A stretch of DNA of 64,000 nucleotides from Sphingomonas naasensis (GCF_004792695.1 NZ_SRXU01000002.1:434001-498000), one strand, 5' to 3'; numbered from the stretch's first letter, positions 30,603 to 39,473 are shown. The notes: a model not told the origin generated them from the sequence alone. A program made the numbers and translations.

Positions 30603-31403
30603 ATGGGTGACGAACGGAACGACGATCCGATGCAACCGCCGCGTGCGACCCGGGCACCGCAAGTGACGACGCGCGTCGATACGCCCGGGGCCGAGGCGGC
30701 GCCCAAACGTCCGCGCAAGACGCTGCGGCGGCGGATCCTCGGCTGGATCGTCAAGGCGATCCTCATCTTCGTGATCGGCTCGGTGCTGTGGGTCGCGGCG
30801 CTGCGCTTCATCAATCCGCCGATCACCTTCACGATGATCGGCGACATCGTCGGCGGCCACGGCGTCACCAAACGCTGGATGAGCCTCGACCGCATCGATG
30901 CGAGCATGGCGCGCGCCGCGATCGCCGCCGAGGACGGCCGCTTCTGCGAGCATAACGGCTTTGATTACAAGGCGATCGCCGCCGCCGCGGCGCGTAACGC
31001 CACCGGCAAGAAGCGCATCCGCGGCGGATCGACGATCAGCCAGCAGACCGCCAAGAACGTCTTCCTCTGGCAGGGCGGCGGCTATTTCCGCAAAGGCCTC
31101 GAGGCGTGGTTCACGCTGCTCATCGAGAATATCTGGGGCAAGCGCCGGATCATGGAAGTCTATCTCAACGTCGCCGAGACCGGGATCGGCACCTATGGCG
31201 TCAACGCCGGCGCGATGCGCTATTTCAAGCATGACGCGTCGCGGATGACCGATCGCGAGGCCGCGCTGATCGCCGCGGTGCTGCCGCTTCCCAAGGAACG
31301 CGCCGCGATCGACCCGAGGGGCTTCACGCGGCGCTACGGCAATTCGATCAATCGCCGGATCGGCGTCGTTGCGGGCGACGGGCTCGACGCCTGCCTGCGC
31401 TGA
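30603..31403 (+). CDS. mtgA: Monofunctional peptidoglycan transglycosylase MtgA
   Basis: A 266-aa GT51 glycosyltransferase that polymerises glycan strands from lipid II. A basic N-terminus and one membrane helix (ILGWIVKAILIFVIGSVLWVAAL) precede the catalytic domain with AAEDGRFCEHNGFD (catalytic Glu) and RGGSTISQQTAKN. No transpeptidase domain. Its TGA joins the TCA of the next gene's stop to make TGATCA; the genes converge with no gap. Confidence 0.94.
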   Translation: MGDERNDDPMQPPRATRAPQVTTRVDTPGAEAAPKRPRKTLRRRILGWIVKAILIFVIGSVLWVAALRFINPPITFTMIGDIVGGHGVTKRWMSLDRIDASMARAAIAAEDGRFCEHNGFDYKAIAAAAARNATGKKRIRGGSTISQQTAKNVFLWQGGGYFRKGLEAWFTLLIENIWGKRRIMEVYLNVAETGIGTYGVNAGAMRYFKHDASRMTDREAALIAAVLPLPKERAAIDPRGFTRRYGNSINRRIGVVAGDGLDACLR

Positions 31404-31697
31404 TCAGTCGACCTTCTTCGCGGCATCCTTGGCGGCGCCGCCGACGTCCTTGGCCGCGCCGCCGACGTCCTTCGCGGCCTGGGTGATCGCGTCGGTCTTC
31501 ACATTCTCGCGGTTGTTCTGGTTGATCAGATAGAGCGCGCCGATCACCACGAGGACCAGCACCGCCAGCCCGATCAACAGGCCCGCGCCGCCACCGCCGC
31601 GCCGCTCGATCACGGTCGTGCTGCCGGGTGCGCTCGCCGTCTCGGTCACGCGCTCCGAAGTCGTACCATCGGTACGCTCAACAACTCGATCGACCAT
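31404..31697 (-). CDS. Small membrane protein with KDVGGAAKD repeats, stress promoter
   Basis: A 97-aa protein: polar N-terminus, one membrane helix (GLLIGLAVLVLVVIGALYL), and a tail with repeated AAKDVGG units ending AKKVD. GGGAGAG precedes the ATG. No family recognised, though many sphingomonads have such stress-linked single-span proteins. An EcfG-type promoter lies upstream, so it probably belongs to the general stress regulon. Confidence 0.65.
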   Translation of the reverse strand: MVDRVVERTDGTTSERVTETASAPGSTTVIERRGGGGAGLLIGLAVLVLVVIGALYLINQNNRENVKTDAITQAAKDVGGAAKDVGGAAKDAAKKVD

Positions 31698-31728
31698 TGT
31701 TTTTCTCTCCCGAAAAGTCCGGCCTTCC

Positions 31729-31754
31729 AACGTGAGAGCCGCTTGTCGGGTTCC
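31729..31754 (-). promoter_or_regulatory. EcfG-type promoter
   Basis: On the minus strand GGAAC (31754-31750), 17 bases, CGTT (31732-31729). Exact consensus and spacing. It ends ~32 bases before the start of the small membrane protein gene and overlaps the region just past the end of the TPR-like gene. Confidence 0.8.
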
Positions 31755-31759
31755 ACCTG

Positions 31760-32683
31760 TCACTGCCAGGGCCACAGCCCCGCGCGGCGGCGCGCATAGC
31801 GCAGCACCTTCTTCGCCGGCATCGCCACCTGCCAAGCCGAGGGGTCGGCGTCGCCTCCGATCCGCTGGAGATGCGGCCGCGCGCGGCGATGCTCTCCGGC
31901 CATGAACCAGACAAAGGCGAACCAATTGTCGGCGAGCAATCGCGCAGAAAGGTCGTCGGTGTCCGATTCGAGCACCTTGGCGGAGGCCCGGTCCATCTCT
32001 TCGAGAACTGCGGAATCGCGGAAATAGGCAGCGGCCTTCGCCGCCGCTTCCGGGCCGTCCTCGAACTGCTCGTACCAGAGCTGCTGCTCGAAATGCGCCC
32101 GTGCGATCAGCATCTGCGTGCCGGGCGGGTCGCGGTCCGCCACCAGCCGCGCGATCCGCCACATCGCCTCGTGCGAGCCGCCCCATTTCTGCGTCCGCGC
32201 CGAGAGCAGCCGCCCCCAGCCCGAGGCGGGCACGCCGGTCGCGGAGAGCAGCGCGCGCTCGGCAAACGCCTTGTCATCCTCCGAAGCATCGACGCTCGCC
32301 GCCATCAGCCATGCCGCGGCGACGCCGAACTGCGGATTCGCCGCCACCGCGCGGTCGAGGAGAAGCTGCGCCCGCTCGAGCAGCGGGACATAGGTTTCCC
32401 ACACATCTTCCGAGATCTCAGCGGCCCGGCCATAGCCGCGCACCCGCCCTGCGCGCTGCTGCAGCAGGACGCCGGCGAGGAGAAGGCCAGCCGCCTCGTC
32501 GTCGGTCGCCAGCGCCTCTATCGATGCATCCATCGGCGCCCGCTCGCCGAGCAGGCGCAGCGCCGTGAAGGCCTCTTCGGGTGGCAATTGCGTCGCTGCC
32601 GCCTTGAGCCCCGGCCAGTCCCCGCGCGCGAGCATCCCGGTCATCCGGGACGCAAGCGCCTCGGTATTGATCCCCCTCTTCAC
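31760..32683 (-). CDS. Hypothetical helical (TPR-like) protein
   Basis: A 307-aa soluble protein made of helical repeats rich in Ala, Leu and Trp/Tyr contacts (LLERAQLLLDRAVAANPQFGVAAAWLMAAS, LIARAHFEQQLWYEQF). The pattern suggests tetratricopeptide-like folds. No catalytic motif or signal peptide. It lies 10 bases after the YbaB gene on the same strand, so it may be the end of the dnaX-ybaB operon. Function unknown. Confidence 0.7.
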   Translation of the reverse strand: MKRGINTEALASRMTGMLARGDWPGLKAAATQLPPEEAFTALRLLGERAPMDASIEALATDDEAAGLLLAGVLLQQRAGRVRGYGRAAEISEDVWETYVPLLERAQLLLDRAVAANPQFGVAAAWLMAASVDASEDDKAFAERALLSATGVPASGWGRLLSARTQKWGGSHEAMWRIARLVADRDPPGTQMLIARAHFEQQLWYEQFEDGPEAAAKAAAYFRDSAVLEEMDRASAKVLESDTDDLSARLLADNWFAFVWFMAGEHRRARPHLQRIGGDADPSAWQVAMPAKKVLRYARRRAGLWPWQ

Positions 32684-32693
32684 GAATTTCCCC

Positions 32694-33017
32694 TTAGAAA
32701 GGCAGCTTGAATCCGGGCGGCAGCGGCAGCCCGCTGCTCATCTTCGACATCTCCGCCTGCGACGCCGCGTCGGCCTTGGCGCGCGCGTCGTTGAACGCCG
32801 CCGCGACGAGGTCCTCGAGCATGCCCTTCTCCGACGGCGCGAGCAGCGATTCGTCGATGTCGACGCCGATGATCCGGCCCTTGGCGCTCGCCCTGACCTT
32901 GACCAGCCCGCCGCCCGAGGCCCCCTCGACCTCGATCGTGTCGAGCGTCGCCTGCGCCTTGGTCAGCTCGTTCTGGACGTTCTGTGCCATCGCCATGATG
33001 TCTTCGAGGCTCTTCAT
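32694..33017 (-). CDS. YbaB/EbfC family nucleoid-associated protein
   Basis: A 107-aa DNA-binding protein of the YbaB/EbfC family ([32 protein letters not shown] at the N-terminus, [14 protein letters not shown] in the core). Such proteins bind DNA as tweezer-like dimers. The ATG overlaps the dnaX stop (ATGA), the usual dnaX-ybaB arrangement. recR does not follow here. Confidence 0.93.
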   Translation of the reverse strand: MKSLEDIMAMAQNVQNELTKAQATLDTIEVEGASGGGLVKVRASAKGRIIGVDIDESLLAPSEKGMLEDLVAAAFNDARAKADAASQAEMSKMSSGLPLPPGFKLPF

Positions 33018-34645
33018 GCCTGATTACTCCGTGTTTTGGTCCAGCCGATCAGCTCGGCATCGGGAAAGGCTTCGATCGCCGCCGCGACCACCGGCGAGGC
33101 CAGCACCGCGTCGCGCTCGGCGGCTTCGTTCGCGGCCGCTTCCTCGCGCAGCGTCGGCGCCGCTGCGTCCTCAACGCAGGTCAGCCGCCAATTGACCCCG
33201 GTCGATTCGCGCAGCGCCGCGCCCAGATCGCGGATGAAATCCTGCGGCAGGTCGCGGGCGGCGCCGAAATCGAACTCCGAGCCCTCGAACCGCACCGGGC
33301 GCAGATAGTCGCGCACCTGCTGGGCGAGCTGGAAACGCTTGTTGCGCTCGAGATGCGCGACGAGCTCGGCCATGTTGCCCGGCATCGCCGGCTCGGCGGA
33401 GGTCGCGACCGCGGCGGGCGCCGACGCGGGAAGCGAAACGCTCACGCTGCCGTTCGCGATCTGGCGCGCCAGCTCGCCGGGATCGGGCAGTTGCGAGGCA
33501 TGGATCACGCGCAGCAGCGCCATCTCGCACGCCTCGATCGGCAGCACCGCCCTGGCGACTTCGTCATGGCCGCGCAGCAGCAGCTGCCACAGCCGGTGCA
33601 GCGCCGGGAAGGACAGCCCCGCCGCCCAATCCTGCAGCGCCTTCAATTCCTCGGTCGATTGCCCGGCATTCGCCTCGGTGCCGAGCTTGGCGAGAGTCAC
33701 GCCATGGACCGTCTCGAGCAAGGTGCGCAGCACCGCCTGCGGATCGACGCCGAGATCATATTGCCCGCGCAGCGCCGCAAGCGCGCCCGACGCGTCGCCG
33801 GCGAGCAGCAGCCCGAACAGCGTCCGGATCGCGCCGCGGTCCGAGAGGCCGAGCATCTGGCGCACCGCCTCGGCGTGCACCCCGCCGCCTTCGAGCCCGG
33901 CATGCGCGATCGCCTGGTCGAGGATCGACAGCCCGTCGCGCGCCGAGCCCTCCGCTGCGCGCGCAATCAGCGTCAGCGCCTCGGGCTCGGCCTCGACGCC
34001 TTCGGCCTGCGCGACCATCGCGAAATGCGCGGCGAGCTTCTCGGCCGGAATGCGGCGCAGATCGAAGCGCTGGCAGCGCGACAGCACCGTCACCGGCACC
34101 TTGTTCACTTCGGTGGTGGCGAACAGGAACTTCACATGCGCCGGCGGCTCCTCGAGCGTCTTGAGCAGCGCGTTGAACGCGCTCTTCGACAGCATATGGA
34201 CTTCGTCGATGATGTAGATCTTGTAGCGCGCCGACACCGCCGAATAGCGCGACGCCTCGATGATCTCGCGGACATCGTCGACGCCGGTATGGCTCGCCGC
34301 GTCCATCTCGATCACGTCGATATGCCGCCCCTCGGCGATCGCCCGGCACGGCTCGCAGACCCCGCACGGATCGATCGTCGGCCCGCCCTGCCCGTCGGGA
34401 CCGATGCAGTTGAGCGCCTTGGCGATCAGCCGCGCCGTCGAGGTCTTGCCGACCCCGCGGACGCCGGTGAGCAGGAACGCATGCGCCAGTCGGTCGCGCT
34501 TGATCGCGTTGCCCAGGGTCTGGACCATCGCGTCCTGGCCGATCAGTTCGCTGAACGTCTGCGGCCGGTATTTGCGGGCGAGCACACGGTACGCATTGTC
34601 GCGCGGCTGCGGGGGTTCGTCGAGGCCAAGCAGGGAATCGGACAT
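33014..34645 (-). CDS. dnaX: DNA polymerase III subunit gamma/tau
   Basis: A 543-aa clamp-loader subunit. AAA+ domain with Walker [10 protein letters not shown] near residue 49, zinc-binding cysteines in ALNCIGPDG and DPCGVCEPC, Walker [10 protein letters not shown] and [12 protein letters not shown]. The tau C-terminal part is short compared with enterobacterial DnaX. ybaB overlaps its stop. Upstream, a ParDE module separates it from the SRP RNA gene. Confidence 0.95.
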   Translation of the reverse strand: MSDSLLGLDEPPQPRDNAYRVLARKYRPQTFSELIGQDAMVQTLGNAIKRDRLAHAFLLTGVRGVGKTSTARLIAKALNCIGPDGQGGPTIDPCGVCEPCRAIAEGRHIDVIEMDAASHTGVDDVREIIEASRYSAVSARYKIYIIDEVHMLSKSAFNALLKTLEEPPAHVKFLFATTEVNKVPVTVLSRCQRFDLRRIPAEKLAAHFAMVAQAEGVEAEPEALTLIARAAEGSARDGLSILDQAIAHAGLEGGGVHAEAVRQMLGLSDRGAIRTLFGLLLAGDASGALAALRGQYDLGVDPQAVLRTLLETVHGVTLAKLGTEANAGQSTEELKALQDWAAGLSFPALHRLWQLLLRGHDEVARAVLPIEACEMALLRVIHASQLPDPGELARQIANGSVSVSLPASAPAAVATSAEPAMPGNMAELVAHLERNKRFQLAQQVRDYLRPVRFEGSEFDFGAARDLPQDFIRDLGAALRESTGVNWRLTCVEDAAAPTLREEAAANEAAERDAVLASPVVAAAIEAFPDAELIGWTKTRSNQA

Positions 34646-34685
34646 CGCAACCTATCTAGGTTGCCGCGCGGCGGATGTCGAAGGC

Positions 34686-34973
34686 TCAGCGCAGGTGGCG
34701 TGGCAAGTCCATGCGGACGTGGAGGATGCGCTCGATCTCGATATGATCGGAGAGGATGCGTTAGAAGACAATGTGTTCGCGATGGCGCAGCTTGCGATAG
34801 CCCTCGCGGATATCCGAAGTCGGGCCGAGCTCCGGATTTTCGCGAAGGCGAACGAACGATGGATTGAACGAGCGCAAATAGCCATCGGCGCGCGATACAC
34901 CCCAGCGCTCGAGCGTCCAGGAATAGATGGCGTCTAGATCGCGACCAGCGGCTCGCGATACTCGTAGCTTCAC
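34686..34973 (-). pseudogene. ParE/RelE-type toxin gene with in-frame stop
   Basis: The reading frame from the GTG at 34973 gives a ParE-like start (KLRVSRAAGRDLDAIYSWTLERWG) and reaches REHIVF, where a TAA (34763-34761) interrupts. After that codon the frame resumes RILSDHIEIERILHVRMDLPRHL to a TGA at 34688-34686, which is the normal ParE C-terminus; Tyr is usual at the stop position (HIVFYRI). Total 95 codons is the family length. A single base change thus seems to have disabled or shortened the toxin. The GTG overlaps the antitoxin stop (GTGA). Confidence 0.75.
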
Positions 34974-35200
34974 AGACCCGCGCGCTTGCGGCCTTCCGCT
35001 ATGATGTCCTCGATCGAGCGTTCATCGAACCCGCTCTCCTCGCCTTCGATCAAGGCGGCGATCAGCGCGTCGCGCCTTTGCCGATGATCCCGTATCAGCG
35101 CGGCGATGAACTCGGCAGGACCTGGGAACCCCCCATCCCGCACGCCCTGATCCAGTTCGGCGCGCAAGCCCTCGGGAACCTCGATGTTAAAATGTTCCAT
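34970..35200 (-). CDS. ParD-type antitoxin (ribbon-helix-helix)
   Basis: A 76-aa protein. Its N-terminus (FNIEVPEGLRAELDQGVRDGGFPGPAEFIAALIRDH) fits a ribbon-helix-helix DNA-binding domain and the acidic C-terminal helix (DERSIEDIIAEGRKR) would wrap the toxin. The ATG at 35200 is used; an upstream in-frame start at 35245 would enter the SRP RNA gene side. It is the first gene of a two-gene operon whose toxin partner is broken. Confidence 0.8.
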   Translation of the reverse strand: MEHFNIEVPEGLRAELDQGVRDGGFPGPAEFIAALIRDHRQRRDALIAALIEGEESGFDERSIEDIIAEGRKRAGL

Positions 35201-35245
35201 ATCCGGAATCTCCGCCCGGGCAGGATCTTTGTCAATGTGAGGCAA

Positions 35246-35340
35246 AGGTGGGAGCCGGAACGACCCGCGGCGAAATCGTTACGGCTGCTTCCTTCCGGAT
35301 CTGACCGGGTTGGCGACGACCACGTCCGCCCGACTCCCGC
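35246..35340 (-). ncRNA. ffs: Signal recognition particle RNA (small bacterial type, 4.5S)
   Basis: The RNA part of SRP. On the minus strand the universal apical motif reads GGTCAGATCCGGAAGGAAGCAGCC, with GGAAGGAAGCAG visible at about 35298-35287. The closing stem pairs GGGAGTCGG (35338-35330) with CCGGCTCCC (35258-35250). About 95 nt, no Alu domain. Works with Ffh (2.2 kb) and FtsY (7.4 kb) of this window. ffs next to dnaX is a common bacterial order; here parDE lies between. Confidence 0.93.
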
Positions 35341-35410
35341 GGCGCATATGGGCAAAGTCCGCGGCTTAGGCAAGTGCGGGAGCGCGGGAACGGCGCGCTC
35401 CCGAAATCCG

Positions 35411-35701
35411 TCACCGATAATAGCGGACCTTGCGGCAAACGCGGACGCGGTGGCCATGGCGCCATTCGCGCTTGCACACCGTGCGATAATAGGCCCGGCG
35501 ATGGCGGCGGTCGTAGCGGCGATGTTCCTCGCGATGATAGCGCCGGCCGTCCTGCGCGACGAGGCTGGTCGCGCTCGCCGCGATGGCCGCGGCCGAGACC
35601 GCCGGCGCCGCCGTCGACACCGGCGCCGCCGATGCCGCCGATGCCGCGGGCACCGCCAGAATCGCGGCGGCAGCGGCCGCCGCTAGCGTGATGATCTTCA
35701 T
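35411..35701 (-). CDS. Secreted basic small protein
   Basis: A 96-aa product with a clear signal peptide (MKIITLAAAAAAAILAVPAASA), an Ala-rich stretch and a C-terminus loaded with Arg, His, Tyr and two Cys (YHREEHRRYDRRHRRAYYR, then VCKREWRHGHRVRVCRK). AGGAGAG precedes the ATG at 35701. The two cysteines could form a disulfide in the periplasm. Such small RY-rich secreted proteins are frequent in sphingomonads and unassigned. Confidence 0.7.
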   Translation of the reverse strand: MKIITLAAAAAAAILAVPAASAASAAPVSTAAPAVSAAAIAASATSLVAQDGRRYHREEHRRYDRRHRRAYYRTVCKREWRHGHRVRVCRKVRYYR

Positions 35702-35714
35702 GCGTGCTCTCCTG

Positions 35715-36194
35715 TCATGCTCTCCCCTGCGATCGCTGCAAATCCGGAACGTCGTCGCTGGTTCCGTCGGCGTCGGCATCGGCAGCCCTCGTGGTGGTCG
35801 TCAGGTTCTTGCCGCGCCGCTGCGCCAGCTCTTCTTCGGCGCGGTCGCCGGAGATCCGCAGCGCCTCGAGTTCGACTTCGCTCTTGCTCTCCACTTCCAT
35901 CAGCTCGTCGCGCGCGCCCTTCATCGCGTGGATCAGTTCGTCGATCTTGAGATGCAGCGCCACTTCGTGCCGCTTCTGCTGGTTGAGCACCATCTGGGTG
36001 AGCGTGATCGCGAGCACCGAGAGGACGAGGGTGAGCACCGCGGTGGCCTTGTCGCCCAGCGGGAGCAGGAACCACGCCAGACAGAAGACGATGACTCCGA
36101 CCAGCGCGATCGGATGGCCGGCGATGTTTGCGCCCCTGTCCGAGATGCGGCAGCCGAAATTGTAGAGCGTCTGCCGAAGCTTGGGCGTTTCCAT
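35715..36194 (-). CDS. Low-affinity iron permease family membrane protein
   Basis: A 159-aa protein with two membrane helices (HPIALVGVIVFCLAWFLLPLG and AVLTLVLSVLAITLTQMVL), followed by NQQKRHEVALHLKIDELIHAMKGARDELMEVE. This matches the low-affinity iron permease-like family (Fet4-related in fungi), in which bacterial members are short and their transport role is unproven. The start ATG at 36194 lacks a strong ribosome site. The gene lies 14 bases upstream of the secreted basic protein gene. Confidence 0.75.
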   Translation of the reverse strand: METPKLRQTLYNFGCRISDRGANIAGHPIALVGVIVFCLAWFLLPLGDKATAVLTLVLSVLAITLTQMVLNQQKRHEVALHLKIDELIHAMKGARDELMEVESKSEVELEALRISGDRAEEELAQRRGKNLTTTTRAADADADGTSDDVPDLQRSQGRA

Positions 36195-36237
36195 CACGGC
36201 GCAGAACGGCTGGCGTCCGCCCCCGTTCCGTCGCGCT

Positions 36238-36573
36238 TCAGCGCCCCTGCATGTCGCGATGCTCGGGCGGCATCCGCACGGTGATGCCGTCGAGGCTCGC
36301 GTCGAGCACGATCTGGCAGGCGAGCCGGCTGGTCCGCGTCGCGCCGATCGCGAGGTCGAGCATGTCCTCCTCTTCCTCGCTCGCCCGCGGTAGCCGCGCG
36401 AAATCCTCGCCGCCGATGATGACATGACAGGTCGAGCACGACATCTGCCCCTCGCAGGTGCCCTCGAGCGGTTGACCGGCATTCTGCGCCACCTCGAGCA
36501 GGATCGCGCCCTCGGCGGCCTCGACCTCGCGGGTCTCGCTCTCGTCGGCGCTGACGAACCGGACGCGGATCAT
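36238..36573 (-). CDS. [2Fe-2S] ferredoxin (adrenodoxin type)
   Basis: A 111-aa ferredoxin. The cluster ligands are C40, C46, C49 (CEGQMSCSTC) and C86 (RLACQI), the ISC/adrenodoxin spacing. The ATG at 36573 overlaps the stop of the upstream cysteine desulfurase gene (ATGA), implying a role as electron donor in Fe-S cluster assembly. Confidence 0.93.
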   Translation of the reverse strand: MIRVRFVSADESETREVEAAEGAILLEVAQNAGQPLEGTCEGQMSCSTCHVIIGGEDFARLPRASEEEEDMLDLAIGATRTSRLACQIVLDASLDGITVRMPPEHRDMQGR

Positions 36574-37661
36574 GCCGCCACCTTCTGTCCGCGCGCCGCC
36601 GCGACGATCCGGTCGAGCGCGGCGAGCAGTTCCTCTTCCGTGGTGTAGCGCCCGAAGCCGATCCGGATGCTCGATCGCGCCTCGCTGTCGCGCAATCCGA
36701 TCGCGCGCAGCACATGGCTCGGCCGCCCCGATCCGCTCGCGCACGCCGATCCCGCCGAAAAGGCGATGTCGCGCAGGTCCGACATCAGCCGGGCGACATC
36801 GAGCCCGTCGCGGCGAATATTGAAATTGCCGTGGTAGCGCTCGGCTTGCGAGCCGTTGAGCATCCATTCGCCGCCGACCCGCGCGAGCGCCGCGCGGAAC
36901 AGTTGCTCGGCATGGGCATGATCCGCCCCGAAACGCTGCTTGGCGAGCCGCGCCGCGGCGCCGAATCCTGCGCACAGCGCCGGCGACAGCGTTCCCGATC
37001 GTCCCGCCGGCTCCTGTCCGCCGCCATGGAGCAGCGGCGCGAGCGTGATGCCATCGCGAATCCACAGCGCGCCGACGCCCTTCGGCCCGTGAATCTTGTG
37101 CGCGGAGACCGCGATCAGGTCGCACTCTTCCGGGATCAGCACCCGGCCATAGCCTTGCACCGCGTCGCACAGGAACAGCGCGCCCGCGCGATGCGCCAGC
37201 TCGGCGAGCTGCGCGATCGGCTGGATCACTCCGATCTCGTTGTTGACCAGCATCGCCGCGACCAACCCGGTCCCGGGCTGGATCGCCGCCCGCGCCGCCG
37301 CGAAATCGGCCAGTCCGTCGCTTCCCACCGGCAGCACGGTGACCGGACGCCCCTTGCGCGCTTCGGCCTCGACCGTGTCGAGCACCGCGGCATGTTCGCT
37401 CGCGAGCGTGACGATCGGCCCGGTCGTGCCCTTGATCGCCCAATTGAGCGCCTCGGTCGCGCCGCTGGTGAAGCTCAACGTGCCGCCCCCGGGCATCAGC
37501 GCGGCGATATCGTCGCGCGCCACCTCCACCGCGGCTTTGGCCTTGCGCCCCTCCGCATGCGCCGAATGCGGATTGGCGTGCTGGCTCTCGAGCCACGGCA
37601 GCATCGCGGCGAGCGCCTCGGGGGCGAGCGGCGTGGTCGCCTGATAGTCGAGATAGGTCAT
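36570..37661 (-). CDS. Cysteine desulfurase (class V aminotransferase), gene A
   Basis: A 363-aa PLP enzyme of the IscS/NifS type that takes sulfur from cysteine. PLP lysine K189 in SAHKIHGPKG, mobile-loop cysteine C307 in SAGSACASGSGRPSHV, and SEHAAVLD for PLP contacts are all present. ATG at 37661 overlaps the stop of a second desulfurase gene (ATGA), and its own stop overlaps the ferredoxin start. Confidence 0.92.
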   Translation of the reverse strand: MTYLDYQATTPLAPEALAAMLPWLESQHANPHSAHAEGRKAKAAVEVARDDIAALMPGGGTLSFTSGATEALNWAIKGTTGPIVTLASEHAAVLDTVEAEARKGRPVTVLPVGSDGLADFAAARAAIQPGTGLVAAMLVNNEIGVIQPIAQLAELAHRAGALFLCDAVQGYGRVLIPEECDLIAVSAHKIHGPKGVGALWIRDGITLAPLLHGGGQEPAGRSGTLSPALCAGFGAAARLAKQRFGADHAHAEQLFRAALARVGGEWMLNGSQAERYHGNFNIRRDGLDVARLMSDLRDIAFSAGSACASGSGRPSHVLRAIGLRDSEARSSIRIGFGRYTTEEELLAALDRIVAAARGQKVAA

Positions 37662-38722
37662 GCCGCGCGCGTCCGCGCCTCGGCGGCGATCTCGCACCAC
37701 AGCGCCGCGAAGGCATCGACCTCGTCCTCAGTGGTGCCGCGCCCGAAGCTCACCCGCACGACTTCGCGCAGCGCCGGCTCGGCCCAGCCCATCGCGGTCA
37801 GCACGTGGCTGGGCCGCAAGCTTCCCGACGAGCAGGCGCTCCCCGCCGATACCGAAATCCCCGCCATGTCGAAGCGGATCAACTGGGCTGCGGCGGAAAC
37901 GCCGGGCATCCGATAGGCCCCGATCAGCGGCGACCGCGCGCTCTCCGCGCCGACGATCTCCGCACCCACCAGCGCCGCCTCCAGCCGGGCGCGCAACGCC
38001 GCGGGTCCGTGCAGGTCCTCGGGCACCTCCACGGCAGCGGCGAAGCCCAATGCCCCCGGCAGATTCTCGGTGCCCGCGCGATAGCCCTTTTCCTGGCCGC
38101 CCATCGGCATCAGCGCGGCGAAATCGCGAACGAACAGCGCGCCGATCCCCGGCGGCCCGCCCCTCTTGTGCGCCGATACCGCAACCAGATCGGCGTGGCG
38201 CAGCACCGCCGCGGAGGCCCGCGCCGGCATCTGCGCGGCATCGACCAGCAACAGCCCGCCCGCCGCGTGCACGATCTCCGCAATCGCCTCGATCGGTTGA
38301 ATCACCCCCGTCTCGCTGTTGGTCCGCTGCACGCAGAGCAGCACGCGCGGTCCGATCGCGGCCCTGAGCGCGTCCAGATCGAGCGTGCCGTCGGTCCGCA
38401 CCGGCAGCACCTGCGCGCCCTCGGCATGGCGCAGCACCGAATCATGCTCGACCGCGGTGATCAGCACGCGCTCGGCCATCGCGCGACGCAGGCCGATCCA
38501 CAGCGATTCGCTCGCGCCGCTGGTCAGGATCGTCTCGTGCGCCCAGCCATAGGCCGCGGCGATCCGCGCGCGCGCCGCCTCCAGCGCCGCCCGTGCCGCA
38601 CGGCCCTCGGCATGCGGCGAAGAGGGGTTCGCCCAGCGCTCCATCCCCTCGATCACCGCCGCCCTGGCGGGCGCGATCATCGGCGTCGTCGCGGCATGGT
38701 CCAGATAGATACGGTCGGCCAA
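37658..38722 (-). CDS. Cysteine desulfurase-like aminotransferase, gene B
   Basis: A 354-aa class V aminotransferase similar in layout to gene A: N-terminal YLDHAATTPM, PLP lysine in SAHKRGGPPG, GTENLPG, and a catalytic-loop cysteine in SAGSACSSGSLRPSHV. It is diverged from gene A, so it is probably an old duplicate and not a recent copy. A TTG at 38722 with GGAACC upstream is the likely start, because no in-frame ATG fits. Presumably active, but which of the two serves the main Fe-S pathway is unknown. Confidence 0.85.
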   Translation of the reverse strand: MADRIYLDHAATTPMIAPARAAVIEGMERWANPSSPHAEGRAARAALEAARARIAAAYGWAHETILTSGASESLWIGLRRAMAERVLITAVEHDSVLRHAEGAQVLPVRTDGTLDLDALRAAIGPRVLLCVQRTNSETGVIQPIEAIAEIVHAAGGLLLVDAAQMPARASAAVLRHADLVAVSAHKRGGPPGIGALFVRDFAALMPMGGQEKGYRAGTENLPGALGFAAAVEVPEDLHGPAALRARLEAALVGAEIVGAESARSPLIGAYRMPGVSAAAQLIRFDMAGISVSAGSACSSGSLRPSHVLTAMGWAEPALREVVRVSFGRGTTEDEVDAFAALWCEIAAEARTRAA

Positions 38723-38813
38723 GTTGGTTCCAATTGCGTGAAGGGCGGCGCTGCCTATATAGCGCCCAACTCCCCGCGCTCCACTGCGCGCCCCATTTTC
38801 AAGGCAGGCTACA

Positions 38814-39470
38814 TTGCCCGAAGTCATCTTCCCCGGTCCCGAAGGCCGCCTCGAAGGCCGTTTCGCCCCTGCGCCCAAGCCGCGCGCGCCCGTCGCGATG
38901 ATCCTCCACCCGCATCCCAATGCGGGCGGCACGATGAACAATCGCATCGTCCAGGAGCTCTACAAGACCTTCCAGCGCCGCGGCTTCGCGACGCTGCGCT
39001 TCAATTTCCGCGGTGTCGGCAAGAGCCAAGGCACGTTCGACAACGGCATCGGCGAGCTCTCGGATGCCGCTTCGGCGCTCGATTGGGTGCAGAGCTTCCA
39101 CCCCGAGGCCTCGACCACGTGGATCGCCGGCGTCTCGTTCGGCGCGTGGATCGGCATGCAGCTGCTGATGCGCCGCCCCGAGATCCGCGGCTTCATCTCG
39201 GTCGCGCCGCCGGCCAACATGTACGATTTCAGCTTCCTCGCGCCCTGCCCCAGCTCGGGCATCATAATCCAGGGCGAAGCCGACGAAGTCGCGACTCCGG
39301 CGGCGACGCAGAAGCTGGTCGACAAGCTGCGCACCCAGAAGCACATCACCATCCATCACGACACCATTCCGGGCGCGAATCACTTCTTCGAGCACGAGAT
39401 GGACCAGCTGATGGGCTCGGTGGACCGCTATCTCGACATGCGGCTCGATCCCAACTCGCCGATCCGCTGA
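38814..39470 (+). CDS. Alpha/beta hydrolase (short, HPHPxxGG type)
   Basis: A 218-aa hydrolase of the family opening with LHPHPNAGGTMNNRIV near residue 30. The nucleophile Ser is in GVSFGAWIG, the Asp in GEADEV and the His in GANHFFEHE. It has no signal peptide. The start is TTG at 38814 with an AGG-containing site. Divergent from the cysteine desulfurase B gene. Substrate unknown; many members are listed as dienelactone-hydrolase-like or CocE-related without proof. Confidence 0.85.
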   Translation: MPEVIFPGPEGRLEGRFAPAPKPRAPVAMILHPHPNAGGTMNNRIVQELYKTFQRRGFATLRFNFRGVGKSQGTFDNGIGELSDAASALDWVQSFHPEASTTWIAGVSFGAWIGMQLLMRRPEIRGFISVAPPANMYDFSFLAPCPSSGIIIQGEADEVATPAATQKLVDKLRTQKHITIHHDTIPGANHFFEHEMDQLMGSVDRYLDMRLDPNSPIR

Positions 39471-39473
39471 GGT

